DNA of 64,000 bases from Apteryx mantelli (Eukaryota; Chordata; Aves; Apterygiformes; Apterygidae). Positions 48,301 to 63,300 of the stretch are shown here, in pieces. Each line of letters opens with the position of its first letter. Positions within the stretch are counted from its first letter, which is position 1. The notes beneath the pieces were generated by a model. It saw only the letters and a list, made by a program, of their open reading frames with translations. It made no database searches and was not told where the DNA came from. A program made the position numbers and the translations under genes. The stretch spans positions 12,418,001-12,482,000 of the forward strand of contig NC_089994.1 in assembly GCF_036417845.1 (NCBI RefSeq). Reading direction: 5' to 3'.

Positions 48301-51300
48301 ATAGAAGGAAAACACCTAAGTCTTCGTAGTTACAGAGGAGTTTCACCTTATCAGGATATCATTCTAAATCTAGGTATTTTACATGGAATTTGAACAAAAT
48401 CCAATCAACTAAAAAAATCCTCACTTAACATTCCCCCCATTTACTTTGTTGGCCAAAACTGAAGCTGCTTCTTCCACAGAGAATCAAGTTTTCCAGGTTC
48501 TTTTGAATTTGGCAACACACGTAACACCAAGAGGAGTAATTTGAGAGCAAAAAATATTGTAGGTGGAACATTCAGGTGATGGTAATATCTGGATCAAAAT
48601 ACAGAGGTACACTGATCTTACAGCATTATCTTTAACGTTTCAGAACAAACTAAGAATGTCCTCAGTTTTGTCTATCTCTGCTCATCAAATAGTTTATCTA
48701 AAATAACACCTCAGTTTATTTTAACTGCGTGGCATACATGTGGGTGCATATTCAGTAATAAAATACTGAAATACAATATACAAAAATAAAATAACTATAT
48801 CGTTCATGCATTTGACATGCATCTATTTTTCAAGTGAGAACTACCTCCTTATACCCGTCTCACACAGAAAACAGAGCAGAACAGTACAAGCAGTGGGGGA
48901 AAAAAATCTCCTCAAAGTTAAGTTACCAAAAACTGAGCATTCTAAGCACTGGAAAACTCCCTGGTTTGAATTAAATACCTTGTAACTGCAGGGGCTGCCC
49001 TGCAGTGAGCTGGCGAAGTTGACTATGTGACAAAGTAAACTTGTTCCCTTGAAACTGCAGTGTTACAGGAGTCTCTGGCTGAGCGATTCTGCCTTGTGCT
49101 CCTGCTATAGAAGCCAGCTGGGCTATTTTTACTACCTCACCACCTGTTAAGGAGGGAAACAAGCATTAAAAACACAAAGGGGGGGGGTGTTGTTCAATAT
49201 TCACAAATCTAAGGTTTGGTTAGTAAACTGGTGCTGAAGCGCCTTCCATGCATAATTATACTTAGTGCATCAAAAGTGTCATATAAAAGTTAAGCAGGTA
49301 TTGTTTTCTATATTTGTTGGACAAACTGGAAAAAAGCTGATTGTTTAAAAGCTAAGAACATCAACACTTTAGAAGTTATAACTTCACTTTCATTAGCAGA
49401 AAAGGTTAAGAGCTACCTGAAAACTCATGTGACACTTTGTAACAGAACAAATAAAGACACTAAAGTGATTTTCACTGCCTTTTCAAGAGCATCAAGAAAA
49501 GTTTAAGGAAGAGACAAAAATATTCACACATACAGCAATATAAATACACATTTAAAATAGTCTGAAGATTAAAATTTGCTGATGAAGCATGATTTATATT
49601 AAGCGATCTGCACTTAGACAAACCAAAAAGCTTTAAAGGGACAAGGATCAAGCTTTTTGTGATTTAAATGCAGAAAGGTTAGAGGCATTTAGCACTAACT
49701 ATTATGATATTGAGGAAATATTGACATGAAAATTTAGCTTTTGTAAAGGCAGTGCATTACCCCAGAGATAAAATTAATACATCAGTGCTCAGTATTCTAT
49801 ATACATGCTAATAGGCAGTGCACATACAACCTTAAAGCAAAGCCTCATTGCTTTTCTCTGCCTAACAGTAGCGACTTTCCTCTCTGCGAGAGGCCTTTAG
49901 CAGATGGATTAGTGTTTAATATGAAAGGAATAATTAGGATAGAGCTAAAACATTTGGTCGGAAGGAAGTCTCGCCAGCAGAAGAAACATGCAGAAATAGG
50001 AGATTAAGTTGACACCACTAATGTATGTCCACAGCAATTCTATTGTTTCTTATCCAATTTTCGATTTTCCTTGGTCATAAGCAACGTAGTGAACAAGGCT
50101 AATCAGAAGAGTGAAAAAAAAACAACGATTCTGTACACATTTTAGGGTGCCTAGTAACTTAACCTCATTGTAGTAAAAAGGTGGGAGAAACCTTGAAAGG
50201 GGAGGCCACTTACTAGGCAACCGTGCCTGGGCCTGAGAGGTGAGTACCAGCCTCTGAGGCAGCACACTCTGTTGGATGGTGTGCGAGGGGGGCTGGGGCT
50301 GGGGCTGGCCCAGCTGGGAGGCCTGCGCGGTGGTCTGACCCCGCTGCTTCGCAGGATTGGCAGTGCTAGTTGCTGTGGTGAAGGTCGCTGCTGGCGGGTG
50401 TCTTGGAGCACTGGTGGAGGCCTGAGTTGTCTGAAACTGTGCTGCTGCCGCTGCAATCAATAAGGTTTGTTTGTGCAAGCTGTTAGAGGTTTTAACTCCA
50501 CTGTTTTAAACAACCTGCATTAAAGAGAAACCTTCCGAGAGGATATTAAAATGGCTACAGGAATGGCTTTTCCTTACAGACTGGGATTTTTATCCATACC
50601 TATTACTCCATCCTATTTTTACAACATTATATATTTGGTAAGTATCGTTTAAAGGCTAAATACATACACAAAAGCACTGTAAATTCCCATGTTTGACAGA
50701 ACATTACACATGATCTGGGTTTAAATACCAACTGTCCCATATTTATTCCATACATTATTAGTTAGGTTACACAAAGCTTAGTTTTGCATTATACTGGCAG
50801 ATCAAACTGTACAAACTAGTGGGGAAATGTACTGGCAATTAGTTTGTTGGTATTTTTAAGCCATTAGTATTCTAGACCATTAGGCTAGAGGGGAAAAAGA
50901 GAGTTCTATTAACAGACTAACTTGTATCAGTGTATTTAGAGGTTTATGTAATCAACATAGCATTAACTCTCTTACCTTGATTGGAAGAAACTGTAGCTAT
51001 GGGTGATCTTCCTCGTACTTGTCCCTGCTGAGTTACTGTTGCTGTGGTCACTGTGCGTTGTACTTGAGTGCTTGGAAAAACTACCGTCCGGCCCTCAGGT
51101 TTCTGACCATACTGAACTGGTTGAAACAACCTGAAAAGAATAAGAAGGTCAAAGCCTATACAAAGATCACAATTTGGCTTTTAAAATTAAACTCTGTCAG
51201 CAAGTGGAAAGTATAAACTTCTCCCTGGTGAAGTTTATAGTCTATCAATTCTAGTCCATCAATCAAAAATCTGTCAATGTTTTTTTAATAGAATACATCT

Positions 51301-54300
51301 CAGGCTATCACACTTATATCTTCATAAAGTAATCAAGCCTACAGCTTCACTGAATCTTTTAAGAACAGCTATATCAGGAAAATACAGTTGGCTTCACTCA
51401 CCAAACTTCAAGAGCAGTAACAATACTAAAAAAAAAAAAAATTGCAACACCCTTGTAAAGCCTATATCCAAGAAACCAACGACCAAAACCAGGCTCTTTT
51501 AAGACCTCGAAAGAACTTCCAGCTGATCATACCAGATGCTAATCTCTTGCTGACAGATGGCTGATAAAGTTGGCAAGACTCACTTCGGAAAACTTAACAT
51601 ATGAAAATGCCACAAAATCAGTTTGCTAAGCTCCAGAAAGAAAACACTTACTGCAATGCATCCAGTTAAATACAGGAAGAATTAAAATTACTGCAAATGG
51701 CTTAAATGGTCTATCCAGAAATCTAGAAAAAGAATGGGGCCCTCATACCATTTCCAGAGAAATGTCAACATCCCTGCAGGTCATCAGACAGCTATTTTTC
51801 ATCAGAAAAACAGCTCCACATTACTTCAAGATCACTGGTTCCATAAGAGAGAAACACTCTTAAAAATCTACTGTTACAAGACTTTATATGTCTCTTATAA
51901 CAGTGCAAGCACAGCTAACAGTTTTGAAGAATCATTTCCAATACTGCAAAACATTTTCTTGCCTCACACAAGGACTCTAAGAATAAAATTCATCTACTGG
52001 TCAAGCTTTGGGAAATCCACAAACAAACTTCAAATGATATGCCTCAAAAAATATTAAAATAGAATCCATAGTTTTAAGATAAACAAGAATACAACTGAAT
52101 AATAAAATAAAAGCAAAAGTCTGAGGTTTTGTGTGAGATATAGAGAGATACAGATAGAAGTCTGTAGACAAATCAGAAGTAGTACATTTTCCTTCTTTAA
52201 TTCTAGCTAAATGGAGGGCAGTTGTACATACCTGCTTGGTTTGAGCTTCACTGGGTTGGGCCTGGGTGGTGGTGGAGGGGAGCTGTAGATCTCTTCAATA
52301 AGTTTTCTAGTAACCTTTTGTTTTGGCAATGTTTGTGCTTCATAATGAGTCATTCTGTTTTCCACTCCAATCAGATCAAAAAGAGACAGGTCTGATTCCT
52401 AACGAGCATTGTAAAATACGATTTATTATTTTATGTGATGATACATACAATTAAGTACTCTCCATTTTCTATGCTGAATTTGAAATAAATGCTGTAAGTT
52501 TAAAAAGAAACTATTAACTACTAGCAAAAACTGTCTAGAAGTTTTGGAAACACATCTTAGGCTGGTAGACCCATTTTAAGCATCAGAATAGATAGAAACA
52601 GAATTGAAATCACTAGTCAGTCTTACAGAACTCAATGCAACTCACCATTTTACAATTCTTCATATACCATAATTTCCAAAGAACCAGGTTGAACTCTTAG
52701 AATGCATTTGTTGTCTATGGAACTTGAATGCCAAACTAAAAAGCATCCATACACATTTGAGAGTAGAAAAATACTAAAGATGGAAAATAAGAACAGCCAA
52801 AAATTTTGGCTCATCTGCTCTGTCATTCATCCTTCTCTTTAATGAAATTATTTCTTTTTGTTTACCCCAAAGAGGGGGAACATTAACGATAGTACAAATA
52901 GCAGTACTTCAAATGAATTAACAGAAGTGTACTAATTAATTAACTAAAGTGTACTAAAAGGTCCTGCTCTCATTAGCTACCAAAAGCAGAACAAAAATTA
53001 CAGAGCCTGGTAAATATGCTCTGTGCTACCCAGAGTGGTTTTGGTGTAGGAAAAATCCTTCAGACATGAGTATGAGGCAAAGCAAAGCTAGTTTCTCCTT
53101 GACCACATAGTTCATGAAAAATTACTGACTACAAACCACTTGAAAACCTCAAATTACTATCAAGAAAAAGAGATTCAGAAAGTATGCACTTGGTATGTAT
53201 GGCTGCGGAATATTGCATTCTTTCTATTTATAAACTTCAGATAGACTGATGATGTATCATAAAATAATATTAAATACTGAAATTCTACAAGGGCATTAAG
53301 AAAAAATAGTTTACTTTTTACTCACCTTCCAAATATCCTTTTCTAGGGCATTCAGTACCAGAGACGCCGTTCTATATTCCAGTGTTTCTGATACAAAAGA
53401 GGTACTTGAAAGCCGAGGATTTATCAGATCAGGGTGATTACAAATCCTTTGCAGCTGCATCAGGACATGCAGGACACTGACAAAGTGCCCACTTTTGAGG
53501 GCTTCTTGGGTTCTATCAAATAATTTGTACAGAAATACATCAATTTAAGCACAGCTTTTATAAAACCATAAAGAGATGCCCTTAAATTGGCAAGGTGAGA
53601 ATCTGAAGTGCAGTGTGTTATGCAAAAATCTTCATACATGCTTAGGTTTTATATAGGTCTTTCCAGAGTATCTTAAGTAGCACTGTAGTAAATACAAATT
53701 TGGAAACACAAAACTTAGGGACCAGTGCTATCCTAAAGTCCGATACAACCTAACCAGCTTCCTATCCTCCACACACATTTTTTTGTTTCTGTTTCATCCC
53801 TCCACCTATCACAAACCACTTGATACCACAGGTAAAGGAGGGGGACGACACTTTAGGTTTTATGTAATAAAGAACACCTTTACAAATCCTATAACAAAAT
53901 AATGACAAAATTGACCATTATAACTTGATTTAAAGGTTCTAGAGTTAAATGTATATGTTTGCCATTAGGCTCATAACAACACTAGCTTGTAATTTTAGTT
54001 TACAATGTAATCATATTCTATTCACTAGTCATGATGGAAAAATTCAGAAAAACATTAAAACGCTCCCAATCACGACAATCGTTTATCATCTTGCTTAAGC
54101 ACCAAAAATGAGGGCGCTTTTCATCTATTGTTTTAATTCCTTACCCTGGTTGCAATATGACATCTTCATACATAGCTTTTTGTCGACTGGAAAGACGACA
54201 CTTTAGCACATGTTCATATTTCTTTGTTAGCTGCTTTTCAACATCTCTCTTTGATCTTCGCAAAATAAATGGCTGAATCATCTAAAACATTTCATAATTG

Positions 54301-57300
54301 AGAAAAAAAACCTCTCACTTCAAAGATGCAGTTTTACAAGAGGAAGCTAAACCCACTCACATCTAAATGCATTTAATATGATAAACCTCATATACGATAT
54401 GTAATTACATTGCTACGCACACCATTGTGTAAGTGTTATTTGTTCTTTAATTTCTGCATGCCATGCTTCAAAATCTAAGCCATGTATTATTTTTAAAAGA
54501 AATCTCTATCTATACTCTTCTGTCCAAACTGACCAAAGCAGTAAGGAAGCCCAATAATTTTGAGTTAAACCACTTTTTATTTTAATAAATCAGTCATGTT
54601 TAACCACTGTAGTAGGGAAGATGAGAAAAAATAACAACATACTCTGTGTAACCTGATGACCAGTTTATGGCAATAATCCTGGTTTTCCTCATTAGCTGCT
54701 CTTACTGGAAAATCTAGATAAGGTCTGGAAATTCCTGGAATCAGAAAATGTACCATGGTCCACAGCTCCATCAATGTGTTATGCAAAGGAGTGTCTATCA
54801 GAAGCAAACGATGCTGACTGTGAATAATAAAAGAAGATTTTTAACCAATATAGCACCTAGATAGCATCATTATGAAAAGGAGACGAATATTCAAACACTA
54901 CATTTACTGTAGTTTTAGGACTGTCAGATACACAGAAGAAATAAGAAGTAGTGTTAAAAAAATTAAATCTAGAATAGGTATCTTTTTAATTTTTAATATG
55001 CTATCAAGCTAGCTTCTTCATTGCAAAGTATCACAACATATAAGGGGATCTTTTTGGAAGCACAGAGTATCAGCGAAGAAGAGTTCTAGTGGTATGTTAG
55101 TTGCAAGCATGAAATGCTGAGCATGCCTCCGAATCCTGACTTTCAACTGAAGGTAGCTCTAGTTAGTGAGCATTGGTAAATAGCACAGGAATTTGGGCAA
55201 CCCAAATGTGAGTTTTCATACAGTTCTCTTGAACAGGAAAACTGATAGGACACGAAGAAAAAAACAAACAAACAAAAAAACCCCCACTTCCAATAGCAAA
55301 ATGCTCTACTCCATACCTTCGGAGACTGAAAAGTGCCTCCCAGTGTTTCTCCGTCATGTTCTTTATTTGTTGCATTTCATCTACTATTAAGTATTTCCAG
55401 CGCATTTTCATAAATGCTGGGTGGCCTTTGAACAGCTGTTTGTAGGAAGTGATACACACATTAAAGCTGTTGGGTTCCATCCATTCCTACAGAAAAAGAA
55501 AGAAAGAGTTAGATAGAAAAGCTAATGCAGAACTCTCAAGTATCTTACAACCTGCTAATTATTAATTAGGAACAGAAAAATATTATGATCCAAAGCACTT
55601 TAAAAGACAGTCTTGGTCTCTGAATTACAGTCAGTTCAGAAAGCAAGCTAAGTATTGTATGTATTGCTCAAGACCAAGAGAGTTCCAAAAACACCAGAAA
55701 TCCGGAAACTGACAGATGTGAATCTCTGCAAAGCAACCTACAGTATTAAAAACTTCTTATAGCAGGATATAAGGAACACAAAGATAAATGCAGCTTAAGG
55801 GAAGATTCTCACCATCCAAAATGCAAAATACAGCAGTGTAAAAGTTACAAAATACAGTACCTGTCTCTTTGCCCTAAGTTCTCTTTGGCTACCAAAGTAG
55901 AGAAGAATTTTCAACCCTGGGCACCAGCGTTTCAGTTCCAGCTCCCACTTCAATATGTTACAGCTCCGTACAACAACAAGATGAGGACCCCAGTTACCTA
56001 CAGAAGGTAAAACACAGCAGTTAGCAATAGAAAGAGACTCATGATAATTCATGAGACTTGTCTTCTCTCCTGATTTTTTAAGTGCAGTGTACTAAATTCA
56101 TTGTTAAAAGTGAGACCCAGTAACAACACAAATAGAACTATTTTAATGACTAATCTATTCTGTCATTTTACAGACCCAAAGTACAACTTGTGTACCTAAT
56201 AACTAATTTTCCCCCAATTACACCAACTGGTTGAATAAAAGATATTCCACACCTCCACAACAAGCTTTGCTTTACTTATATTGTCAAAGCAATCTGGCTA
56301 CAACTGTACCAATGATACTTGAGATGACATACAAGGCACAGATGTCCAGCTGCTTATATTCAATCCTTGAATTTAACCACCTGGGGCCATCTGGTCATTA
56401 AACAATTGGGGAAGATTTTTTATATTTTTTATACTAGTGAACTGGGGCTTCTGAAGGACTTTGTCACCTAGAAGGTAACAGAAGATTGATCAAACAGTAT
56501 ACTTAGCAGGAAGGCACCCTTATGTCACATTTAATATAAGAAGGTTTTTCTAACATAATCGTATTGTGTATGCTAACTAAAGTCTGACAAAAATCAACAG
56601 AAAAAACTGACCCAAGGCTACGATTCACAAAGATAACGCTGGCCCAGCACCTGTCTAAAATTGTGAGAGGTAAATTAAGTTACCTTCATTACAAGCTAAG
56701 TGTGCAAAAAAGGCGATCACTTGCACCGTTTTGCCAAGCCCAGCCTCATCTGCCAGAATGCCATTGAGATTCTTCTTGTAGAGCTTTGCTAACCAGTCAA
56801 GCCCAATCTTTTGATATTCTCTGAGAGGCCCATACAAAAGGGATGGAGTATTATATTTTACCTGTAACGAGAATGAATTGATACTTTTTTTCTGATTTAA
56901 ACTCAAGGACTGTGTCATAAAGTGTACCCATTTTACAGTTCAGTAACTAGAAAAATATTTATTGTTAATTTGTTCTTAAAATCTGCCAAATCACAGGAAG
57001 GCATTCTTTATGTAGAAATAAACACACAGAGTAGCAGGAAACAAGGAGTTTTACCGCTGTTGTTATCCTTGAGCTGCCTTTAGGTAACAGCATTTCTGCT
57101 GCAGCAGCAACTTCTGATATGTCTCGCATATGTTTCTTTGGGGGACTGGATCTGTCTATACCCTTGTACTGGTCAATGCTGAGAAGTGAGTCTATGAGGA
57201 CAACTTCCTTCTGAGGACTCTCCCTGTCAGAGATATGGTCTTCCATTTCTATGAGAGAGAAAAATTACACTGGTATTTTAAATAAACATAAGGTTACAAA

Positions 57301-60300
57301 CTAGTTACACAAAGGAATTGAGATGGCTAGAATTCAGATAGGGATCTAAAAGGAGGTAGCTAACTTTTAAAAATATGAAATGAAAATAGCTTAAACACAG
57401 GAACACATTCTGGATATTCAACACTAGCCAGGCTAACAGGATCATTAGTTTTTTACAACTTCTAGGGAGGTCCTCTCATATTTCCTAAAATCTACCCTCA
57501 AATCTACAATTCTTTCATCATGTTAGTATAGAACAGATGGCAACTGTGTAATATTAGCTAGCAATGAAGTATGCCACTTTATTCAGTGTAGAGAGGCTCT
57601 TCTATGGCTCAGTACCGTTCCTGAGACTCTCTCACACATCATGACTTTAAGACAGGCAAATATTATTCTCTTTTCACACATTGAGAAATGAAAGAAAAGG
57701 AAGAAATTCTTCACAGATGATTGTCCAAAAATATTTAGCAATATCAGGAATAAATCTAATTTTTCTAACACTCATTCCAAATACTTAGCCAGAAAGCCAC
57801 CATACTTTCCATTTGTTCTTGTACAGAACACTGTTCTGCACTTAAAAGTTAGAATAATTTAAAATGTGATTTGCTCAGTGTTTTTTTTCCTCTAGTACAA
57901 ACTGTCTTTGTAAAAGAGGCTCTAACATCAGTCAATTTATTTCACCCTATATGTCAGCACCTTCTTCTAAACAAAAAATAACTTACCTTCTTCACTGCTA
58001 TCCTCTTCACTGTCAGGCTTAGGCTGGGGCCAGTGAAAATTTTCTGCAAAGGCACCTTCGTACATCTTTAGTAAATCATCCAAAGGCAATTCAGCTAGAA
58101 ATCATTAAAGCAAATAAGTTTAAAAATATCAAAACCTTGTTACCATCAATACCAATGTTTTTAACCTCATGACATCCATGACTATTACATAACACACTAG
58201 TCCTCTATGCAGAAGTTAATTGAAGAGGTAATTATTAGTTGGAGGATGACAATATTTATTTAAAGATCTGGATTATGGAGAACACTTGCATTACACTGAG
58301 ACTTGCAGCATGACTGAGTAGTCTGCTCATCCAGCTTGCTTTCTACTGTATTATAAACTCACTATATAAACCCACAGTAAGGTAGTGGTTGGAAAGGTTG
58401 GGGCATCAAATCCAACTGAGTGGCTGAATGACAATCAAAGACTTCAAAGTCTCTAATCGGAGTAGTACCTCAAACCTACCACAGAATCTCCACGATCGCT
58501 TGCTTAGTCTGTTGAGGCAGAAATGTACAAGCTGTTGTTGACCAATCAATCAGGAAACACCCTCATTAGGAACTTGGCTGACTAGCCAAGAGTTATAATG
58601 CTTCCAACTGTCCAGTTGGCTGCAGCCACTAAGCTGCCAAACAGACCAAACAATCGGATTTGGAAACTGAATACTGATTGCCGAGCAGGCCTAGCTTAAT
58701 GGGAACCCTGCCACTAAAAATCAGCAAGGTTTTTACCATGATAACTGAAACAATCCCTACAGGATACTTTGCATACATCAAGCTCTGCATAGCAGTTGTT
58801 GCTATGTTGCTAATGGAAGAGGACTGCTAGCCAGAGCACTGTTGTCCCTAAAAGCCCCTTTCCTTTCAAGTATTTATACCTCCAAGATCAGCACTTCAGG
58901 GCCCTTTCAAACTTATCAGGTGTACCACAAAACCCTGAGATACTCAAAACAGTTGATACAATTTTCATGTTTCCTTACACATCCCTAACTGGGAAGAAGC
59001 AGCACTGCTCACAATCAGAGTTCTGATGAAACTCATTACGCTGACAGACAAGTACCACCACTTGGTCAATCTGATACACTTTTGTTTTTAAATGTTTATC
59101 GTGGGCACATAGAACTTAGGTTGGGAGTCTTCTGGTGTGAGGTTTTAAAGTACGATGCATGGAGAAATACTTTTTCTCAAGCCACATTGCTTGACAACTA
59201 GTTAAGTATATGAACTGCTTTACAAAGTACAGATATCCATCATCATCCCATAAACTAACTGTTACAACTTCCTGTACAGAAAAAAGAAAAATACAGATTA
59301 TGTGACTGAACATCTGAATGCATTCAGCTTTTCATCTGATAACCCCATTCACAAATACAATAATTGCTATGTGTTTTCACATGTTATTTCAGAGCCCACA
59401 AAGAAGCAGCAAGCTGCATGCCTACCTTCTTTGGCTAGGTTAGACAATTCAGTTTGATGGTTTATATTTCCCTCTTTAGCTTCTTGTTCTTCAATTGTTT
59501 CTTCTTCATCTTCAACTAAAATCAAAACAAATGCTAACTGTGGCATTCAAATTACACAATAATTCAGAAAGTTTGTAACCCCCCAAACCATACCAGCATA
59601 GGACATTATGAAAGTTAGTAGGATTCAAACAGCATGAGATACATGGAAAACAAGAAAATCTGAGAGAAGCTCTACCTAGGTCTTAAAGACAAGTGAAAGC
59701 ACTCATGCCTCAGGACAAAGGCAGTCTTGAAGTGTTAAGGGTTAGTTGACAATGGTCCCCAGAGATAGATTATTTTGGAGCTATAAACTGAGAATTTTTT
59801 TTTAGTCAGAAATATGACATACAAGTCATCACAAGAAAGTCACTAAAGCAGATGGATTATCCAGTCTGAAAGTGTCAGAAAAACATTTAAGATTATTAGT
59901 AAGGTTTGAGAAACAAAGGAATGAGGAGAGAAAGAATCAAAATCTACCAACAATGATGGGAGTTTGTTTCCAGTGAAAATTTCATTTTCCTTAGTCTACT
60001 ATCCAATCTCTCAAAAAAGTGGATGAGGGTTGATATTAGGTTTGCAAAAAGTATTTGGTACATGCAGTAAAGAACTGAAAATCAATGGTTTCAGGATTTT
60101 ATTACATAACTCACATACCGCACTATGGACACACTATTTTGAAAAGTGATTTACCTTCCTCATCAGTCAAAGATGTGCTTGCCTTTCTTTTCCTTCCAGA
60201 TGATGACGTACCCTAGCATTAAATATTTGAAATGTTTAAAATCATAGAACACAAAGCTAGGGATTTTTTGTTTTTTTAAAGAAAGCAACAGGTGCCTTGC

Positions 60301-63300
60301 AATGACAGCAGCTAACAGACACTTAATGTCTATCAGCATTTTCCCAGTCATGGAAATAAAACAAAAAAAGGTATCTTGGACTACATTTACAATATCTATG
60401 TTTAAACCAATAATCTTTCCCCCCCCTTTTGTTTTTAAACTCTCATCTTTAGTATGAAAGACAAAGAATAAGATTTTTGACTGTGCAATCTGAACGGTGT
60501 CAAGCCTAGGTAAAACATGTGTGACTTCAGCAAGATCAAAACTATGCAAATTCATTTTGGAATTGGAGCATATCTGTTCTGCTTTACCTAATGACCTACC
60601 AGCTGCTGTCAACCTGAACTAGCAATACCATGTGAAAAAGCGCAGTGCTGCTCAGCCTGATCATCTCAGGTTCAGAAGAACTAGAGCTGCATTAATGACT
60701 CTCAGCAAGACATTTTAGCTTGGTTCAGTTATACAGATGTGGATCCTCTGCTTCTGTATTGAAGGTGGTTTGCAATCAGCCACTTCAAGTGTCTGTAGCC
60801 CAAATTAGTCCGCTCCAGTGTGGCACAGAATAATAACACAAACTTTCCTTTAAAAGTACTACTGAGGTACAGAACTTTTATCCAAACTGGAATCAAGGAC
60901 CAAGTCTTCACTAGTCAATAAAAAAGTGATATGGCATAGGCTTGTGCACTGGCCTACAATTGTTCACTCTCAACTGTAGCATGGTTTGGCCAGTACAAAT
61001 TAACACTCTCACAGACAGTACTAGGCCACAGTTTGGCTGATAACACATGCTAAAGCTCGTTCCTAACAGGCAATTCAGATGCAGGCATTCTGCTTCGTGA
61101 GAGGCGAGCATTTCAGCAAGTGGACATCAGCTGTGCAATGGCAAATGGCTCAGGGCCACAGAACAGTCCCTGGCTTGTTTTCTTCCAATCGCACAAATGT
61201 AGCCAAGAAGTCCTAGCGCACACTTCATCTAAGGCAAAGGATATTTAAGTTTCATTCAGTTTGATTCATTCTGCAACATATACCTACGTACCACAGAAGG
61301 TAAACCATGACATAGGCTGCAGAACAGCTGAAAATGAGCTTTCATGCTTCACAAAGTTTATCCTTGGCTACAGTAGAATAAATTCCTGCCTGAAACAAAG
61401 TCTGGCAATTAATTTATGAAGTTTGTGGTCTTACAACCTTAGAATGACTGATTCAAAATCACTGAATAATTATGAACTCTTCCTTTAAAAGGCACGTGTC
61501 AACCACAACACACTTCCCCAATTCACTGTTAAAGATTATGGTTCATAACCAAAAATAATGATATTTGTGCTAATGACTATAAGTTCAGTTGTCATTAACT
61601 GCATCAAAATCTGCTTATCATCGCTGTGTATTTAAGGAACATATTAATTTAAATTAATCCGATGTTTTTAAGAAACAAAGACTTACCATTTCACTTTCTC
61701 TTTCCAATAAAAGGTCTTCTGTAGGTTTTGCATCCTTACCTGGAAAATTATTATACTTGATGTATGCATTAGTTACTTAGCAATTTTATATTTCTTAAGT
61801 TAACTTTTGATTGCATCCAACAGAAAACACAAGAACCATTAACAAAATCTAACAGAAAAACAAAAAAAATCACAACTCATAGCTCACATCTGTTCAGAAT
61901 CTGTTATTAGCATCTATCAGTTCTATTGCCAATAAGATGAAACCCCAATGTAGTGAAATTATACAGAACAAAGGCACAGGAATTTATACTGGATTTCTTA
62001 TGAAATGAAATACAATTACCTTTCTTTGAAATTTTCTTTAAATTCAAAGCTTTTTTCCTTTTCTCTTGAAATTCAATTTGCAGTTTTATTTCAACAACCT
62101 AAAATGTAAATCAAGTTTAATAAAGCATTTACATTTTATAAATAAAATACTGAAGATAAAAAAGCAGTGACTTACACAAATATTAAAGAGCCAGCATTTT
62201 ACCTGTTCGATGTTAGACCAGAAGTATTCTATTTCTCTAGCAATTGATGCAGCAATTCGCCTTAGTTTATTTTGTTCTTCCTTTTTAGCTCGCTCTTCAT
62301 TAAGTTTCTTTTCTTCATGATAACGAGCCACAGTTCTTACCATCTAAAATGCCATCAGAAAGGCTGAATTAGGTTACCTCAATATATAGAACATCATGTT
62401 TCTTAAGATTATATTAGGTAGCAGTAGTTAGCTGTTGACCAAAGTTTTAATACATCTAGCACTTACCTCCAGTGTGTCTAATTCCTACCATGTCAGTAAA
62501 ACAACAGACAGGAAAAACAAAGGGAAAAAGAAAGTACAGGAAATATAACTAAGCAATCCAGCAGGGAACTCTTAATTCACTGTTCTCTCTCAATACAAGA
62601 ATTAGAGAAAATCTACTGAAATTAGCAGCAACCATATAAAAGAAAACCTTTTTCAGACAATACATATTAAGCTTAGAAATCACATCTCGATATGTCAGAG
62701 ACCAAAGGTAAAATGAGTTCAAAAAGAGAGCACATACATGAATGAAAGACAGGTCCATCAGTGACTGTTAAAAACTGATTCAATTGCAACTGGTAGCTCA
62801 GGAGATCCCTAAAATGTTGACTTCCAGAAGTTTGAAGGATACTGCCAGGGGAAGGATCATTCCATATTTGCCCTGCGCCTATTTCTCCTATTCTTAAAAA
62901 CCCACCATTTGTCACAAATAAAGTACTTCAAATCCAGATTCAAATTATTTTCAAAATGCAGATCTGCATTCACAAAATAATACATCTATTTTAATATTAT
63001 GCTTCTAAGGAAAAGAGTCTGAATTTGCAGCGCTTTGGGATATACAACAGAAAACAAAATGGCAAATTAAACTAACGATCTTCAGTTCTCTTCACTTCCC
63101 AAAGTTGGTCAACAAATGTTTCAAAAGAAAGTGAAAGATTGCCGGAATCCATAGCAAACCCTTGTTTAATATATGTAAACAGATTTTACATATTTCATCT
63201 CAAACCAACCCAATTTTCATTCCATCACTAAGTTAATTATGCCCACTCTGCTGCTCTCTTCCCCTACAGAAACAGTTCTATACCTTGCTTCCACTGCTGC

